From GCA-020352575 sp964600365 (lineage in GTDB: Bacteria > Actinomycetota > Acidimicrobiia > Spongiisociales > JAENVV01), in assembly GCA_964600365.1 (NCBI GenBank), contig CAZRJG010000012.1:1-53504 (forward strand): a DNA stretch of 53,504 nt. Reading direction: 5' to 3'. The position numbers and the translations under genes were made by a program. Positions 17,774 to 26,187 of the stretch are shown here, piece by piece (the first letter of the stretch is position 1; every line of letters begins with the position of its first letter). The notes under the pieces are model-generated. The model saw only the letters and a list, made by a program, of their open reading frames with translations, had not been told where the DNA came from and did not search any database.

Positions 17774-20679
17774 ACCGTCCTCCGCAGGGCGAAGAGCGGC
17801 ATCTCGCCGTAGTTTTTCGCCGTGGGCTGGGTGCCCACGTACTGGGTCTCGAAGGTGCGGTTGGGTGTGAGCATGGCGAGGGCGGCGAACGCCCGCGTCG
17901 TGTACACCTCTCCCTCGGGCGTGCCGGGTTCGATGCGGGCGGCAGTGGTGAGCCCGGATCCGAAGTAGATGCGGTCCCCCACCACCGGGTCCCAGCCGTC
18001 GAACACCGGCGAGGCATGTGCGGCGACGCGAAGGCCCCTGAGCGTGCCGAGGCCGAGGGCGTCGAAGTCGATTCGGGCGACTTCCTCCTGGAGCTCGAGC
18101 GCGCAACTTGCAGCGGAGGCAACGTCGGTGAAGATGAGGTGGATGCCGTCGCCCCAGGTGCGGGCGGTGAGGATCGAGGTCCGGTAGGGCTCGAGGGCGC
18201 GGGCGACGATCGTCATCACCCGTTCCTGGAAGCGCAGCACCTGGGCGTCGTCCAGGGTGGAGAACCCCGCGAAGTCGCCGAACAGGATGCCCCGGATGGC
18301 CCTGAGTCCCTCTTCCTTCCCCATGGCCTTGCCCTCGTCGGCCTTGACAGGGATGACGGTGCCCGGGAGGCCGGCCGTTCGCCATGTCTCGACATCCACG
18401 GAGGTGCCTGCGGCCGCTCCGGTGCGGCGCCCGTCCCACACGGCCACCTGGTGGGCGGGAGCCTGCACATAGTCGGCGCGCATGAGCGCCTTGCCCATGG
18501 CAATCCGGGCGCAGAAGTCGAACAGGACCGGATCGTCGAGGTACTCGGTGCGGTTCACGGTCTCAACCGTGTCGGCCTCGGCAATGCACCGTTCGAACCG
18601 GCGCACCCACCCCTCACCCGCGGTGGCCACCGACGCCCGCACGAACTCGTCCCGGTCGAACGGGAGCTGCACGCTCAGTCGTGCCCCCCGCTCAAGGAGG
18701 GCCTCTGCGGCGAGGATGTCGGCGCCCGCTGCGAGGGAGCCATACCCGAATCCGACCCCGAGGTCGTCGAAGACCCGTCGGAACTCGCCTGCGACCCGCT
18801 CCTCCTCGTCTGCCGGGAATCGTCCGTCCACCCCGGGTGGGAGGATCCGATGCCCGCAGTAGTGCACGACCGCCGGGTTGCCGATCACGTCGAGGACACT
18901 CGGGTCGATGCCCTTCGCAGCGCAGACGAGGAGCAACTGGCGACGGGTGCTCGCCCTGGCGGCATGGTTCCCGACGCTCACCCCTGCAGCGTGTGAGAGC
19001 GCTTCGGCAGCGCGCGCCTCGTCGCCGATCGTGAGGGCCGCCTCGGCTTCGGTGGCTGCTTCCCAGTAGCGATCGTCGCCGTGGAGGGTCGCGGGGTCCC
19101 GGAGGTCGCGGAGTGCCTCTCGGGCGAACTCGTCGGCGAGTTCCGTGTCGCCTGCGAGGAGGTACATCGTGGCTGCATTGGAGGCGGTGTACGGCGATCC
19201 CTGGCGCTCGAAGGCGTGGCGGTAGCCGTCGGCGGATCGCCGCGCCCACTCGCCGCGCTCCTTGCCCAACCGGGCGAGTGCCATGTCCTTGTCGAGGCGG
19301 GCGGCGAGCGCCGCGACGTCCTGTGCGAGGCGATCGGGGACTGCAGAGGGGTCGATCTTGTGGAGGCCGAGGGTCTCGTAGAGGCGCCGGGCCTGCACCG
19401 TCGCTCCCGAACGGGCGAGTGCCCGAACGGCCAGGTAGCGCATCTCGGGGTCACCACCACCCCGGTCGAGGTTCGACATGGCCGCATCGAACGCTGCGAG
19501 GTAGTTGCCGTCGCGTTCGAGTCCCCGAACCTCCTCGGTGGGAACCCGCGGGAGGGCATCCTTCGCCCGCTCGAGGCCGAGCCGGGCGCGGAATCCCTCC
19601 ACCGAGTGGAGCGAAACCGTGACCGCGGTGAGCGCACTCACTGCAGCCGTCCGACCGGTGCCCAGGAGCGAGGCCAGTTCCCCGAAGTACCGACCGGGGC
19701 CGAGTTCGGCGAGGGTGAGTTCCTCCCCCTTCGAGGTCGACTTCACGACGGCGACGGAGCCCTCCTCGATCCAGTACACGGTGCCCGAGCCCTGGCCCTC
19801 CTCCACGATCATCTCCCCGGCCGAGAAGGAGACGAGCTCGGGACTCCCCGCCGGAGAGGCGATCTCGGCACCCTCGCGCATGTCGGCGAGTGCAGGGTCG
19901 TGGAGGAGGATCCGCTGCTCGAGGTCAACGAGGTCGGGGGACGGTTCGAGGCCAGCCTCCTCGCCGAGGAGATCCGCGAAACGCCTGAACGTGCGGAGCG
20001 CCTCGGTCTGGCGCCCGCCCCGGTACAGGGCGAGCATCAGGTGGCCCCACAGGCGCTCCCGCAGGGGGAATGCCTCCACGAGGCCGCTCAGCTCACCGAC
20101 GATGAGCTCGTGGTTCCCCGAGGCGAGTTCGGCGTCCATGAGCCACTCGACCACTTGCAGGCGTTCCTCTTCGAGACGCGTCACCGCCCGATCGACGAAG
20201 TCGTACCCCTGGAGGTCGGCGAGCACCGCCCCGCGCCACTGGGAGAGGGCCTGGCGGAACGCCTCACCCGCCGCGGCGTGGTTTCCGAGCGTCGCGAGCT
20301 GGCGCCCCCGGCGGGTGTGGCGGCGGAATCGGTCGATGTCGGTGTTGGAGGCGGGCACGCCGAGCCGGTAGCCGCCCTGGGTCGTCTCGATCGCCGCATC
20401 TCCGAGGACGCTGCGCACGCGGGAGATGGCAGCGTGGAGGGCCGACTTCGAAGGGGTCTCGGACTCCGGCCACAGGTGGGTGAGCAGGACATCCCCTGAG
20501 AGCAGATTGGGCGCCTCGAGCGCGAGGAGGGCAACGAGTGCCTTCAGGCGGGCACCCGGCACCTCCAGCTCGATGCCGATCGGATCGAGGATCTGCAGGG
20601 GACCCAGCAGGCGGACATCCACCCGGAGGACGATACCTCCGAGCGCACGTCCGCCCGTGGGGTCCCGTTCGGTCAACAC
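17770..20679 (-). CDS. SARP-like regulator: wHTH-BTAD - cNMP-binding - TPR-like - SLOG-like - class III cyclase
   Basis: 969 residues. An OmpR-type winged helix (about 21-108, VRLLGPLQILDP to QGGYRLGV) and a BTAD (113-262, with WRGAVLADLQGYDF) form a SARP-type DNA-binding front end. Next come a cyclic-nucleotide-binding barrel (283-375, ELGPGRYFGELASLLG and GRTAAV), a helical repeat region (385-600), a SLOG-like Rossmann domain (about 618-775, VGFGYGSLAAGADILAAEAL, GARLSVQLPF, QVAVWDG), and a C-terminal class III cyclase (785-969). Both metal Asp are there (LFGDFAGFS, TWGDGIHLIF), but the usual transition-state Asn of N-x-AAR is Thr (TTAARIE). The start is GTG 20679, or GTG 20622 just before the wHTH. 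Likely a DNA-binding sensor of one nucleotide and producer of another; the outputs are inferred. Confidence 0.85.
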   Translation of the reverse strand: MLTERDPTGGRALGGIVLRVDVRLLGPLQILDPIGIELEVPGARLKALVALLALEAPNLLSGDVLLTHLWPESETPSKSALHAAISRVRSVLGDAAIETTQGGYRLGVPASNTDIDRFRRHTRRGRQLATLGNHAAAGEAFRQALSQWRGAVLADLQGYDFVDRAVTRLEEERLQVVEWLMDAELASGNHELIVGELSGLVEAFPLRERLWGHLMLALYRGGRQTEALRTFRRFADLLGEEAGLEPSPDLVDLEQRILLHDPALADMREGAEIASPAGSPELVSFSAGEMIVEEGQGSGTVYWIEEGSVAVVKSTSKGEELTLAELGPGRYFGELASLLGTGRTAAVSALTAVTVSLHSVEGFRARLGLERAKDALPRVPTEEVRGLERDGNYLAAFDAAMSNLDRGGGDPEMRYLAVRALARSGATVQARRLYETLGLHKIDPSAVPDRLAQDVAALAARLDKDMALARLGKERGEWARRSADGYRHAFERQGSPYTASNAATMYLLAGDTELADEFAREALRDLRDPATLHGDDRYWEAATEAEAALTIGDEARAAEALSHAAGVSVGNHAARASTRRQLLLVCAAKGIDPSVLDVIGNPAVVHYCGHRILPPGVDGRFPADEEERVAGEFRRVFDDLGVGFGYGSLAAGADILAAEALLERGARLSVQLPFDRDEFVRASVATAGEGWVRRFERCIAEADTVETVNRTEYLDDPVLFDFCARIAMGKALMRADYVQAPAHQVAVWDGRRTGAAAGTSVDVETWRTAGLPGTVIPVKADEGKAMGKEEGLRAIRGILFGDFAGFSTLDDAQVLRFQERVMTIVARALEPYRTSILTARTWGDGIHLIFTDVASAASCALELQEEVARIDFDALGLGTLRGLRVAAHASPVFDGWDPVVGDRIYFGSGLTTAARIEPGTPEGEVYTTRAFAALAMLTPNRTFETQYVGTQPTAKNYGEMPLFALRRTV

Positions 20680-20701
20680 AGGAGCAGCGTTGCGCCTGAC
20701 T

Positions 20702-20720
20702 CTTACGGGATGCTTACGGG
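20702..20720 (-). promoter_or_regulatory. Tandem CCCGTAAG repeats upstream of the BTAD gene: candidate autoregulatory operator
   Basis: Minus strand reads CCCGTAAGCATCCCGTAAG, the same perfect octamer twice at 11-bp period as at 15761-15779. The proximal copy ends 22 nt before GTG 20679. The 10 nt that follow (AGTCAGGCGC) share GTC and GCGC with those at the TIR operon (CGTCGTGCGC), and a six-base -10-like box (AACGCT) then precedes the start by 6 nt. It fills the 45-nt gap after the ABC gene. Confidence 0.65.
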
Positions 20721-20724
20721 CGAC

Positions 20725-22494
20725 TCACACCGTGGCGGTTCCGACCACCCAATCGGCGTGCATGCGGGCGTAGACACCCTCCATGGCCAGCAACTCGGCG
20801 TGCGTGCCGACTTCAACCAGTCGACCCTTGTCGAAGACCAACACACGATCCGAGGCCTCTGCGGTGGAAAGCCGGTGGGCAACGGTGAGCGAGGTGCGTC
20901 CCTCGAGGAGGTGGCCGAGCGCGTTGCGTAACGAGACCTCAAGGGCCGGGTCGACTGCGGAGGTCGCCTCGTCGAGGAGGAGCAGGTCCACGTCGCGGAT
21001 CCACGCCCGCACGAGCGCGACGAGCTGTCGCTCCCCCGCAGAGAGGCGACTCCCCCGCTCCCCCACCTCGGTCTCCGACCCTTCGGGGAGCGACCGCACC
21101 CAGTCGAGGAGCTCGAGGTCGACGAACGCCTGGCGGATATCCTCGAGCGTCGCCTCGAGGAGGCCGTATCGGACGTTCTCCTCGATGGTGGCGTCATGGA
21201 GGAACCCCTCTTGGGGGACGTAGCCGACCCGCCTCCGCAGCGAGCCGAACGGCACGACCTGGACCGGTACGCCGCCGAGGAGGATCTCGCCCTCGCCGGT
21301 CTCCATGAGGCGGGCGACGAGCTTGGCGAACGTGGTCTTCCCCGACCCCGTCTCTCCGACGATGGCGATCCGCTCGCCCGGTTCGATCGTGACGTTCACG
21401 TCGTGGAGCACCGGGGGGCCATCGCCGTAGGCAAACGTGAGGCCTCGCACCTCGACGCCGAGGTTCCCCTCGGGCAGCGGCGTGCCATCGGTGCCCGGGT
21501 CGACCATCTCTATCGGGGTGTCGAGCACCTCGAAGATCCGCCGGAGCCCCGCACCCGCGGACTGGGCGGCATCCACCGTCTCAACCATCGTCTGGATCGG
21601 GTCCACGAGCAGGGCAACGAGGAAGAAGAAGGCGATGAGTTCCCCTGCGGTGAGCGACCCGGCGAGGCCGAGGCCGATGCCGAGCGCCACCACCCCCGCG
21701 GTGATGAGTCCCGTGAACGTCTCGGCCGTGGCGAAGAGGGCGTTGGCCAACATCGAGGCGCGGAAGTCCGCCTTGAACTCCGTCTGGAGGGCGGCGTCGA
21801 GCTTGTCGTGGGTGTGGCGCTCGGCGCCGTAGGCTCGAATGATCGGCATTCCCGAGACCGCCTCTCCTGTCACCGAGAGGACGTCGGCGACCGCAAGCCG
21901 CGCCTTGTCGTGGGCACGGCCGAGGATCCGCTGGAACAGCAAGAGCATCACGGCGTAGACCGCGGTCGCACCGATGACCGCCCCGGCCAACGGGAGCGAG
22001 TACCAGAGCATCACGATGAGCGTGATGACGACGCGTCCGGTCCCCACGAGGAGCCCGACGCCGCCCCACTCCATGAACTCCTGGATGCGCTCGATGTCGT
22101 TCGTTACCCGGGACACGAGGGCGCCGCGGCGCTCCTCTTGCGTCACGAGGATCGATTGGCGCTGGAGCCTCCCGAAAGTCCTGGTCCGCAACTCGTGGAG
22201 GCCATTGGTGGCCGCAACGCCGATCCTGATGTTGGCGAGGCGGTTGATGGTCGCCGCAGCGAAGATCGCCACCACGGCGACCCCACCCGATCGGAGCACG
22301 ACGGCACGGTCGAACCCACCGCCGAACTGGCCGGCATCGACGATCCGCTGGACGTAGATCGGCGTGACGAGGTTCACCGAGGTGCCGATGAGGATGAGGA
22401 ACAGCGTGAGCCAGATCCCCTTGCGGAACGCATCCACATCGCGAAGGGCCCGCACCACGGCCTCCCGAGCGGCGAGGCGCTGCTGGTCGCTCAT
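20725..22494 (-). CDS. ABC exporter half-transporter (canonical Walker B, degenerate signature)
   Basis: 589 residues: six-helix exporter membrane domain (type IV fold; IWLTLFLILIGTSVNLVTPI, TGRVVITLIVMLW, LTAGELIAFFFLVALLVDP) followed by an ATPase domain with Walker A GETGSGKTT, signature LSAGE instead of LSGGQ, and Walker B LLLLDEATSA with the catalytic Glu. ATG 22494 overlaps the stop of the upstream half-transporter as ATGA. The altered signature here and the Asp Walker B of the partner belong to the same composite site, as in heterodimeric exporters such as TM287/288 and BmrCD. The substrate is unknown, probably a lipid, peptide or drug-like compound. Confidence 0.92.
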   Translation of the reverse strand: MSDQQRLAAREAVVRALRDVDAFRKGIWLTLFLILIGTSVNLVTPIYVQRIVDAGQFGGGFDRAVVLRSGGVAVVAIFAAATINRLANIRIGVAATNGLHELRTRTFGRLQRQSILVTQEERRGALVSRVTNDIERIQEFMEWGGVGLLVGTGRVVITLIVMLWYSLPLAGAVIGATAVYAVMLLLFQRILGRAHDKARLAVADVLSVTGEAVSGMPIIRAYGAERHTHDKLDAALQTEFKADFRASMLANALFATAETFTGLITAGVVALGIGLGLAGSLTAGELIAFFFLVALLVDPIQTMVETVDAAQSAGAGLRRIFEVLDTPIEMVDPGTDGTPLPEGNLGVEVRGLTFAYGDGPPVLHDVNVTIEPGERIAIVGETGSGKTTFAKLVARLMETGEGEILLGGVPVQVVPFGSLRRRVGYVPQEGFLHDATIEENVRYGLLEATLEDIRQAFVDLELLDWVRSLPEGSETEVGERGSRLSAGERQLVALVRAWIRDVDLLLLDEATSAVDPALEVSLRNALGHLLEGRTSLTVAHRLSTAEASDRVLVFDKGRLVEVGTHAELLAMEGVYARMHADWVVGTATV

Positions 22495-24281
22495 ACGCCC
22501 TCCCCCGCCCGGGTGGCGGCGTCCTGCTCGTAGGCGGTGAGGAGCCGCTGGTAGCCGGGGACCGAGCCGAGGAGTTCCTCGTGGCCTCCCTGGGCGACGA
22601 TCCGGCCGTCCTCGACGAACAGCACCTCGTCGGCGAGGGCGATGGAGCTCGCCCGGTAGGCGACCAGCACGACGGTGGACGGCAGGTCGGCGTCCCGGAG
22701 GCCCCGCAGGATCCGTGACTCCACCGATGGGTCCACCGCCGACGTGGCATCGTCGAGGATGAGGAGCCGGGGCCGTCGGAGGAGGGCGCGGGCGAGCGCC
22801 ACGCGTTGGCGTTGGCCCCCGGACAGGGTGGCGCCCCGCTCCCCGATCCGCGTGTCGAGGCCGTCGGGGAGGTCGTCGACAAACGTGGCGTTGGCGAGCC
22901 TCGCCGCCTCCTCGACCTTCCCCTCGGGGACGTCGACGCCGAGCGTGATGTTGCCCCGCACCGTGTCGTCGAACAGGAACGCCTCCTGGGCGACGTACGC
23001 CATCTCGTCGGGGAGTGCGCCCTCCGCGAGGTCCCGGAGGTCGCGGTGGTCGAGGCGGATCGCCCCCGAGCGGGGATCCCACAGGCGGGCGAGTAGCACG
23101 GCGAGGGTCGTCTTCCCCGACCCGGTGGGGCCAACGACGGCCACGATCCACCCGGGCGGGATCGTGAGGTCCACGTCGCTGAGGACCGGCGTTTCGTCGT
23201 AGCCGAAGCCGACCGACTCCGCGCCCACCTCGGCGCCGGTGTCCTCGTCGCTGCTCGGCAGGTCGCCGTGCTGGACGTAGGACGTCTCCCGGAGCACCGA
23301 GTCCACGCGGTCCCAGTGGGCGCTCGAGGCGGCGAGCTCGAAGAACACGAAGCCGATCAGCTGTATCGGCCAGAACAGCAGCGAGAGGAGGTACGCCACC
23401 GAGACGATGTCGCCGGCGGTGAGGAGGCCATCGGCGACCCGGAACACACCGACGGTGACGATCACCACCTGGGCGAGGGTCGGCACGTTCTGCACGATCG
23501 CCTTGAAGCTCTCCCAGACGATCGTGATGTGGATGAGCCGGTCCCGCAGGCGGGCCGAGCGTTCGGTGAACCGGTCGGTCTCCCACTCCTCCCGCCCGAG
23601 CGCACGGACCGTGAGGGCCCCGTCGAACGTCTCGTGGGCCGCGGCGGTGAGCTCACCGCGCCGCTTCTGGATGACCTCGACGAGCGAGAACGTGACCCAG
23701 GCGCCCCGCAACTGGATCACCACGACGACGAGGATGAAGCCGATCGCGACGAGGCCGAGCATCGGGTCGATGAGGAACACCAGGATCATCGTGCCGATGA
23801 GCAGCAGCGTGCTCCCCATCGCGAACGGAAGCGGGCCGAGGAGAAACGTCGAGCCGGAGACGTCCGCGTCGGCGATGGAGATGAGGTTGCCGACGGCCTG
23901 GCGGTTGTACCAGTCCATGTCGAGCTTGAGCGTCTGGCCGACGAACTGTTTGCGGAGGTCCTGGCGGTTCTTCAACTGCAGCCACATCGCACCCATGCGC
24001 CGCATGACGATGCCGACCGTCATCGCGACCGACACCCCCATCACGGCGAGGACGGCCGTCCACCGAAGCCCCTCGGGGTCAGCGCCACGCTCGAGGATGT
24101 CGAGGATCACCGTGTCGGTGATCCACCCCACCACCTGGGACATCCCGATGATCGCCCCGGCGAAGATGAGTGCCCCGGTGAACGCGACCGCAAACCCGCC
24201 GGGGCGGGCCGACACGAAGCGCCCGATGAGGCCGAAGCCGGACCGCAGGACGCCCCCGAAGGTCGTCGGGGAGGAGGACAT
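22491..24281 (-). CDS. ABC exporter half-transporter (degenerate Walker B Asp, canonical LSGGQ)
   Basis: 596 residues: exporter membrane domain (AVAFTGALIFAGAIIGMSQV, STLLLIGTMILVFLIDPM, VAYLLSLLFWPIQLIGFVFF) and ATPase domain with Walker A GPTGSGKTT, signature LSGGQRQRVALARAL, and Walker B LLILDDATSA, where Asp replaces the catalytic Glu. It therefore supplies the canonical signature to one site and the weak Walker B to the other. It is first in the two-gene operon. A TAGCCT box lies 6 nt before ATG 24281, pointing to a leaderless transcript. Confidence 0.92.
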   Translation of the reverse strand: MSSSPTTFGGVLRSGFGLIGRFVSARPGGFAVAFTGALIFAGAIIGMSQVVGWITDTVILDILERGADPEGLRWTAVLAVMGVSVAMTVGIVMRRMGAMWLQLKNRQDLRKQFVGQTLKLDMDWYNRQAVGNLISIADADVSGSTFLLGPLPFAMGSTLLLIGTMILVFLIDPMLGLVAIGFILVVVVIQLRGAWVTFSLVEVIQKRRGELTAAAHETFDGALTVRALGREEWETDRFTERSARLRDRLIHITIVWESFKAIVQNVPTLAQVVIVTVGVFRVADGLLTAGDIVSVAYLLSLLFWPIQLIGFVFFELAASSAHWDRVDSVLRETSYVQHGDLPSSDEDTGAEVGAESVGFGYDETPVLSDVDLTIPPGWIVAVVGPTGSGKTTLAVLLARLWDPRSGAIRLDHRDLRDLAEGALPDEMAYVAQEAFLFDDTVRGNITLGVDVPEGKVEEAARLANATFVDDLPDGLDTRIGERGATLSGGQRQRVALARALLRRPRLLILDDATSAVDPSVESRILRGLRDADLPSTVVLVAYRASSIALADEVLFVEDGRIVAQGGHEELLGSVPGYQRLLTAYEQDAATRAGEGV

Positions 24282-24287
24282 GGGGCG

Positions 24288-24293
24288 AGGCTA
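24288..24293 (-). promoter_or_regulatory. -10 box (TAGCCT) for a leaderless ABC exporter transcript
   Basis: TAGCCT ends 6 nt before ATG 24281 on the minus strand. It is the same hexamer as before the Ldh2 gene, and no Shine-Dalgarno sequence is present. Confidence 0.45.
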
Positions 24294-24335
24294 GGAGCCG
24301 GTGCGACAGGGAGGGGCCGAATTGGGGATGCACCC

Positions 24336-24368
24336 GGTGTGGCCCCGGTCAAGGACCGGGGCCACACC
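24336..24368 (-). terminator. Perfect 15-bp hairpin with 3-nt loop after the protease gene
   Basis: Left arm 24336-24350 and right arm 24354-24368 are exact reverse complements around AAG. It lies 14 nt past the protease stop and 42 nt before the ABC box, so it probably ends the protease transcript. No T-run follows, which is common for GC-rich actinobacterial terminators. Confidence 0.7.
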
Positions 24369-24382
24369 TGGGCATGAGGGAT

Positions 24383-26005
24383 TCAGGGCTTCAAGATCTC
24401 CAGGCTGACGCCTTCGGAAGTGATGAAGGTGACTGATGCGTCGCGCTTCATAATCCCGGACATCACGCAGTCGTTCACCCCTTCGCACTCCGGGCCGTCG
24501 ACGAAGAACCCGGAGAAGGCCTGTTCGGATGAGACCGTCGCCGTCCAGGTTCCACCATTGCTCGTCGACGTCGTGGTGAATCCATCGCCGGCGGCCCCTG
24601 CGTTCGGGTCGAACACGAATCCGCGATCGGCCGAGAGGAGACTCGTGTCGAGAGCGAGGAAGAAGACTCCCTCCGCCGAGTTGCCATGGAGCTTCGGGCC
24701 GGCCATCCCCGATCGGGTGGTGTAGCCCCACGAGTTGACCGAGATCACCGTGCCGCTGCCGGCGTCGAGCGGCTGCAGCCACGGTCCCCCCGAAGAACCT
24801 CCGGAGAGGTCACATGAAGGAAGCCAGTAGTTCGCAGAACCATTGGTCCCCATGGGCTCCTGGCAGTACATGAAGTAGGGGTCGTTGGAGTACGAGTAGC
24901 CCAACGCCGTCGAGGTGTCGCCGACGGCCGGTGCCGTGAACTTCACCGTCAATTCAGGGACTGCAGCGTCCAGGGCCTCCGGGGCCGATGCGCCCTCATG
25001 GGCTCCCTCGTCAGAGACGACATAGAACCCGTAGTCCCAAGGGATGTTGTCCGGGAAGGTCCTCGTGGTCCAGTTCACATCCACGACACCGTGGTCCACC
25101 GCCCAGCACCCGAGGGGGTCGTTAGCGCAGTTCCAGTCAGTTCGGTCGGTTCCGCCGTCGTCCTGACTCGGGATGAAGATGGCGTTCGAGGCGAAACCCT
25201 TGTTCACGTCGTCGTACACGCAGTGGGCTGCCGTGAGGATGATCGAGCGGCCTATGACACCGTCGGAGACAGCGGTTCCCGAACACACGTAGTCCTTCCC
25301 GTCAGGCATCGTGAAGAGAATGCGCCCAGCGGCCGACTGGACATCCCCCGCGGAGGTCCAACGGTCGTTGGTCACGATATCTCCACCGGGGTCACTGCCT
25401 CCGCCATCGGCGCTCACGGTGAAGGAGGCGGACTCGGTTGCAGTGTTGCCGCCGCGATCCCCGTTGTCCTTGGCTGTAACTGTCCACGACGTGGACCCGG
25501 ACCCGGTGAAGGAGATCTGAATCGAGCAGAACCCAGACGGATCGCAAGAAGGCGTGAACCTCGTCCCAGCGATCGTGAACGTGACGGACTTCACTCCCGA
25601 CGAATCGTCCGTGACCACTGCACTGAACGTGTGCACCTGACCAATCGTCGACCCATCCGCGGGGTTGAGGTTCTTGATCAGCGGGGCAACGACGTCTGAA
25701 TCGCCACCGCCCGGCTTGGCCTGCTGAATGGGGGCACCTGTCGTCAGTGCTCGAGCCGCCAGCGGTCGCCGTTCGACAGAGGTGGAGTGACCGTACGGTG
25801 TAAGGCTTCCATCCGTCGCCAGCAGGTACCCGAGGCCCCTCTCGTCAAGGACGAGGTCCCGTGGCTGCGCCGAGGCGATGCGCTCAGGCGTCCAGTAGTC
25901 GAAAGGGCCGCCAGCGCCGTCGGGAACTGCTGCCGTCACGCCACCCATGAGTCCGAAGACGGTCATCAGGGCGGCGAGCACAGCCAGGACTCGCATAGAT
26001 CGCAT
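24383..26005 (-). CDS. Secreted trypsin-like serine protease with an Ig-like domain
   Basis: 540 residues. The signal peptide is MRSMRVLAVLAALMTVFGLM followed by GGVTAAV. An Ig/cadherin-like beta domain lies around residues 105-195 (NPADGSTIGQVHTFSAVVTD, SWTVTAKDNGDRGGNTATES). The S1 protease domain has His in ILTAAHC (about residue 260), Asp in PWDYGFY (about 323) and Ser in SGGSSGGPW (about 404), so the triad is complete. Start ATG 26005 has GGAGAG 5 nt upstream and a good promoter 41-69 nt upstream. A perfect hairpin follows the gene. It probably acts outside the cell; the substrate is unknown. A longer open frame to 26299 has no signal peptide and is rejected. Confidence 0.9.
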   Translation of the reverse strand: MRSMRVLAVLAALMTVFGLMGGVTAAVPDGAGGPFDYWTPERIASAQPRDLVLDERGLGYLLATDGSLTPYGHSTSVERRPLAARALTTGAPIQQAKPGGGDSDVVAPLIKNLNPADGSTIGQVHTFSAVVTDDSSGVKSVTFTIAGTRFTPSCDPSGFCSIQISFTGSGSTSWTVTAKDNGDRGGNTATESASFTVSADGGGSDPGGDIVTNDRWTSAGDVQSAAGRILFTMPDGKDYVCSGTAVSDGVIGRSIILTAAHCVYDDVNKGFASNAIFIPSQDDGGTDRTDWNCANDPLGCWAVDHGVVDVNWTTRTFPDNIPWDYGFYVVSDEGAHEGASAPEALDAAVPELTVKFTAPAVGDTSTALGYSYSNDPYFMYCQEPMGTNGSANYWLPSCDLSGGSSGGPWLQPLDAGSGTVISVNSWGYTTRSGMAGPKLHGNSAEGVFFLALDTSLLSADRGFVFDPNAGAAGDGFTTTSTSNGGTWTATVSSEQAFSGFFVDGPECEGVNDCVMSGIMKRDASVTFITSEGVSLEILKP

Positions 26006-26045
26006 GGACTCTCCTCGAATCACTGGTTCGTAAACAGGACCCATA

Positions 26046-26074
26046 AGAGTAGACCACCCACGACGCGCGTTCAA
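26046..26074 (-). promoter_or_regulatory. Promoter of the protease gene (TTGAAC-N17-TACTCT)
   Basis: Minus strand: -35 TTGAAC at 26074-26069, 17-bp spacer, -10 TACTCT at 26051-26046, giving a leader of about 35 nt that contains the GGAGAG ribosome site. This is the clearest housekeeping-type promoter in the middle of the window. Confidence 0.6.
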
Positions 26075-26187
26075 CGGCCTTCTCAAACCTCCGCCCGACC
26101 TCGTCAGGCCGCGGCCATCTGGGTCATCAAGTCCAGATCCCGCCCTTTGGCTGCGGCGGCTAACTGACGGGGCCGCTGGGGACCCGT

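Noticed and set aside
16184..18439. 751-residue minus-strand open frame over the glycosyltransferase
   Set aside because: Low-complexity translation, antisense to well-supported tetR and glycosyltransferase genes.
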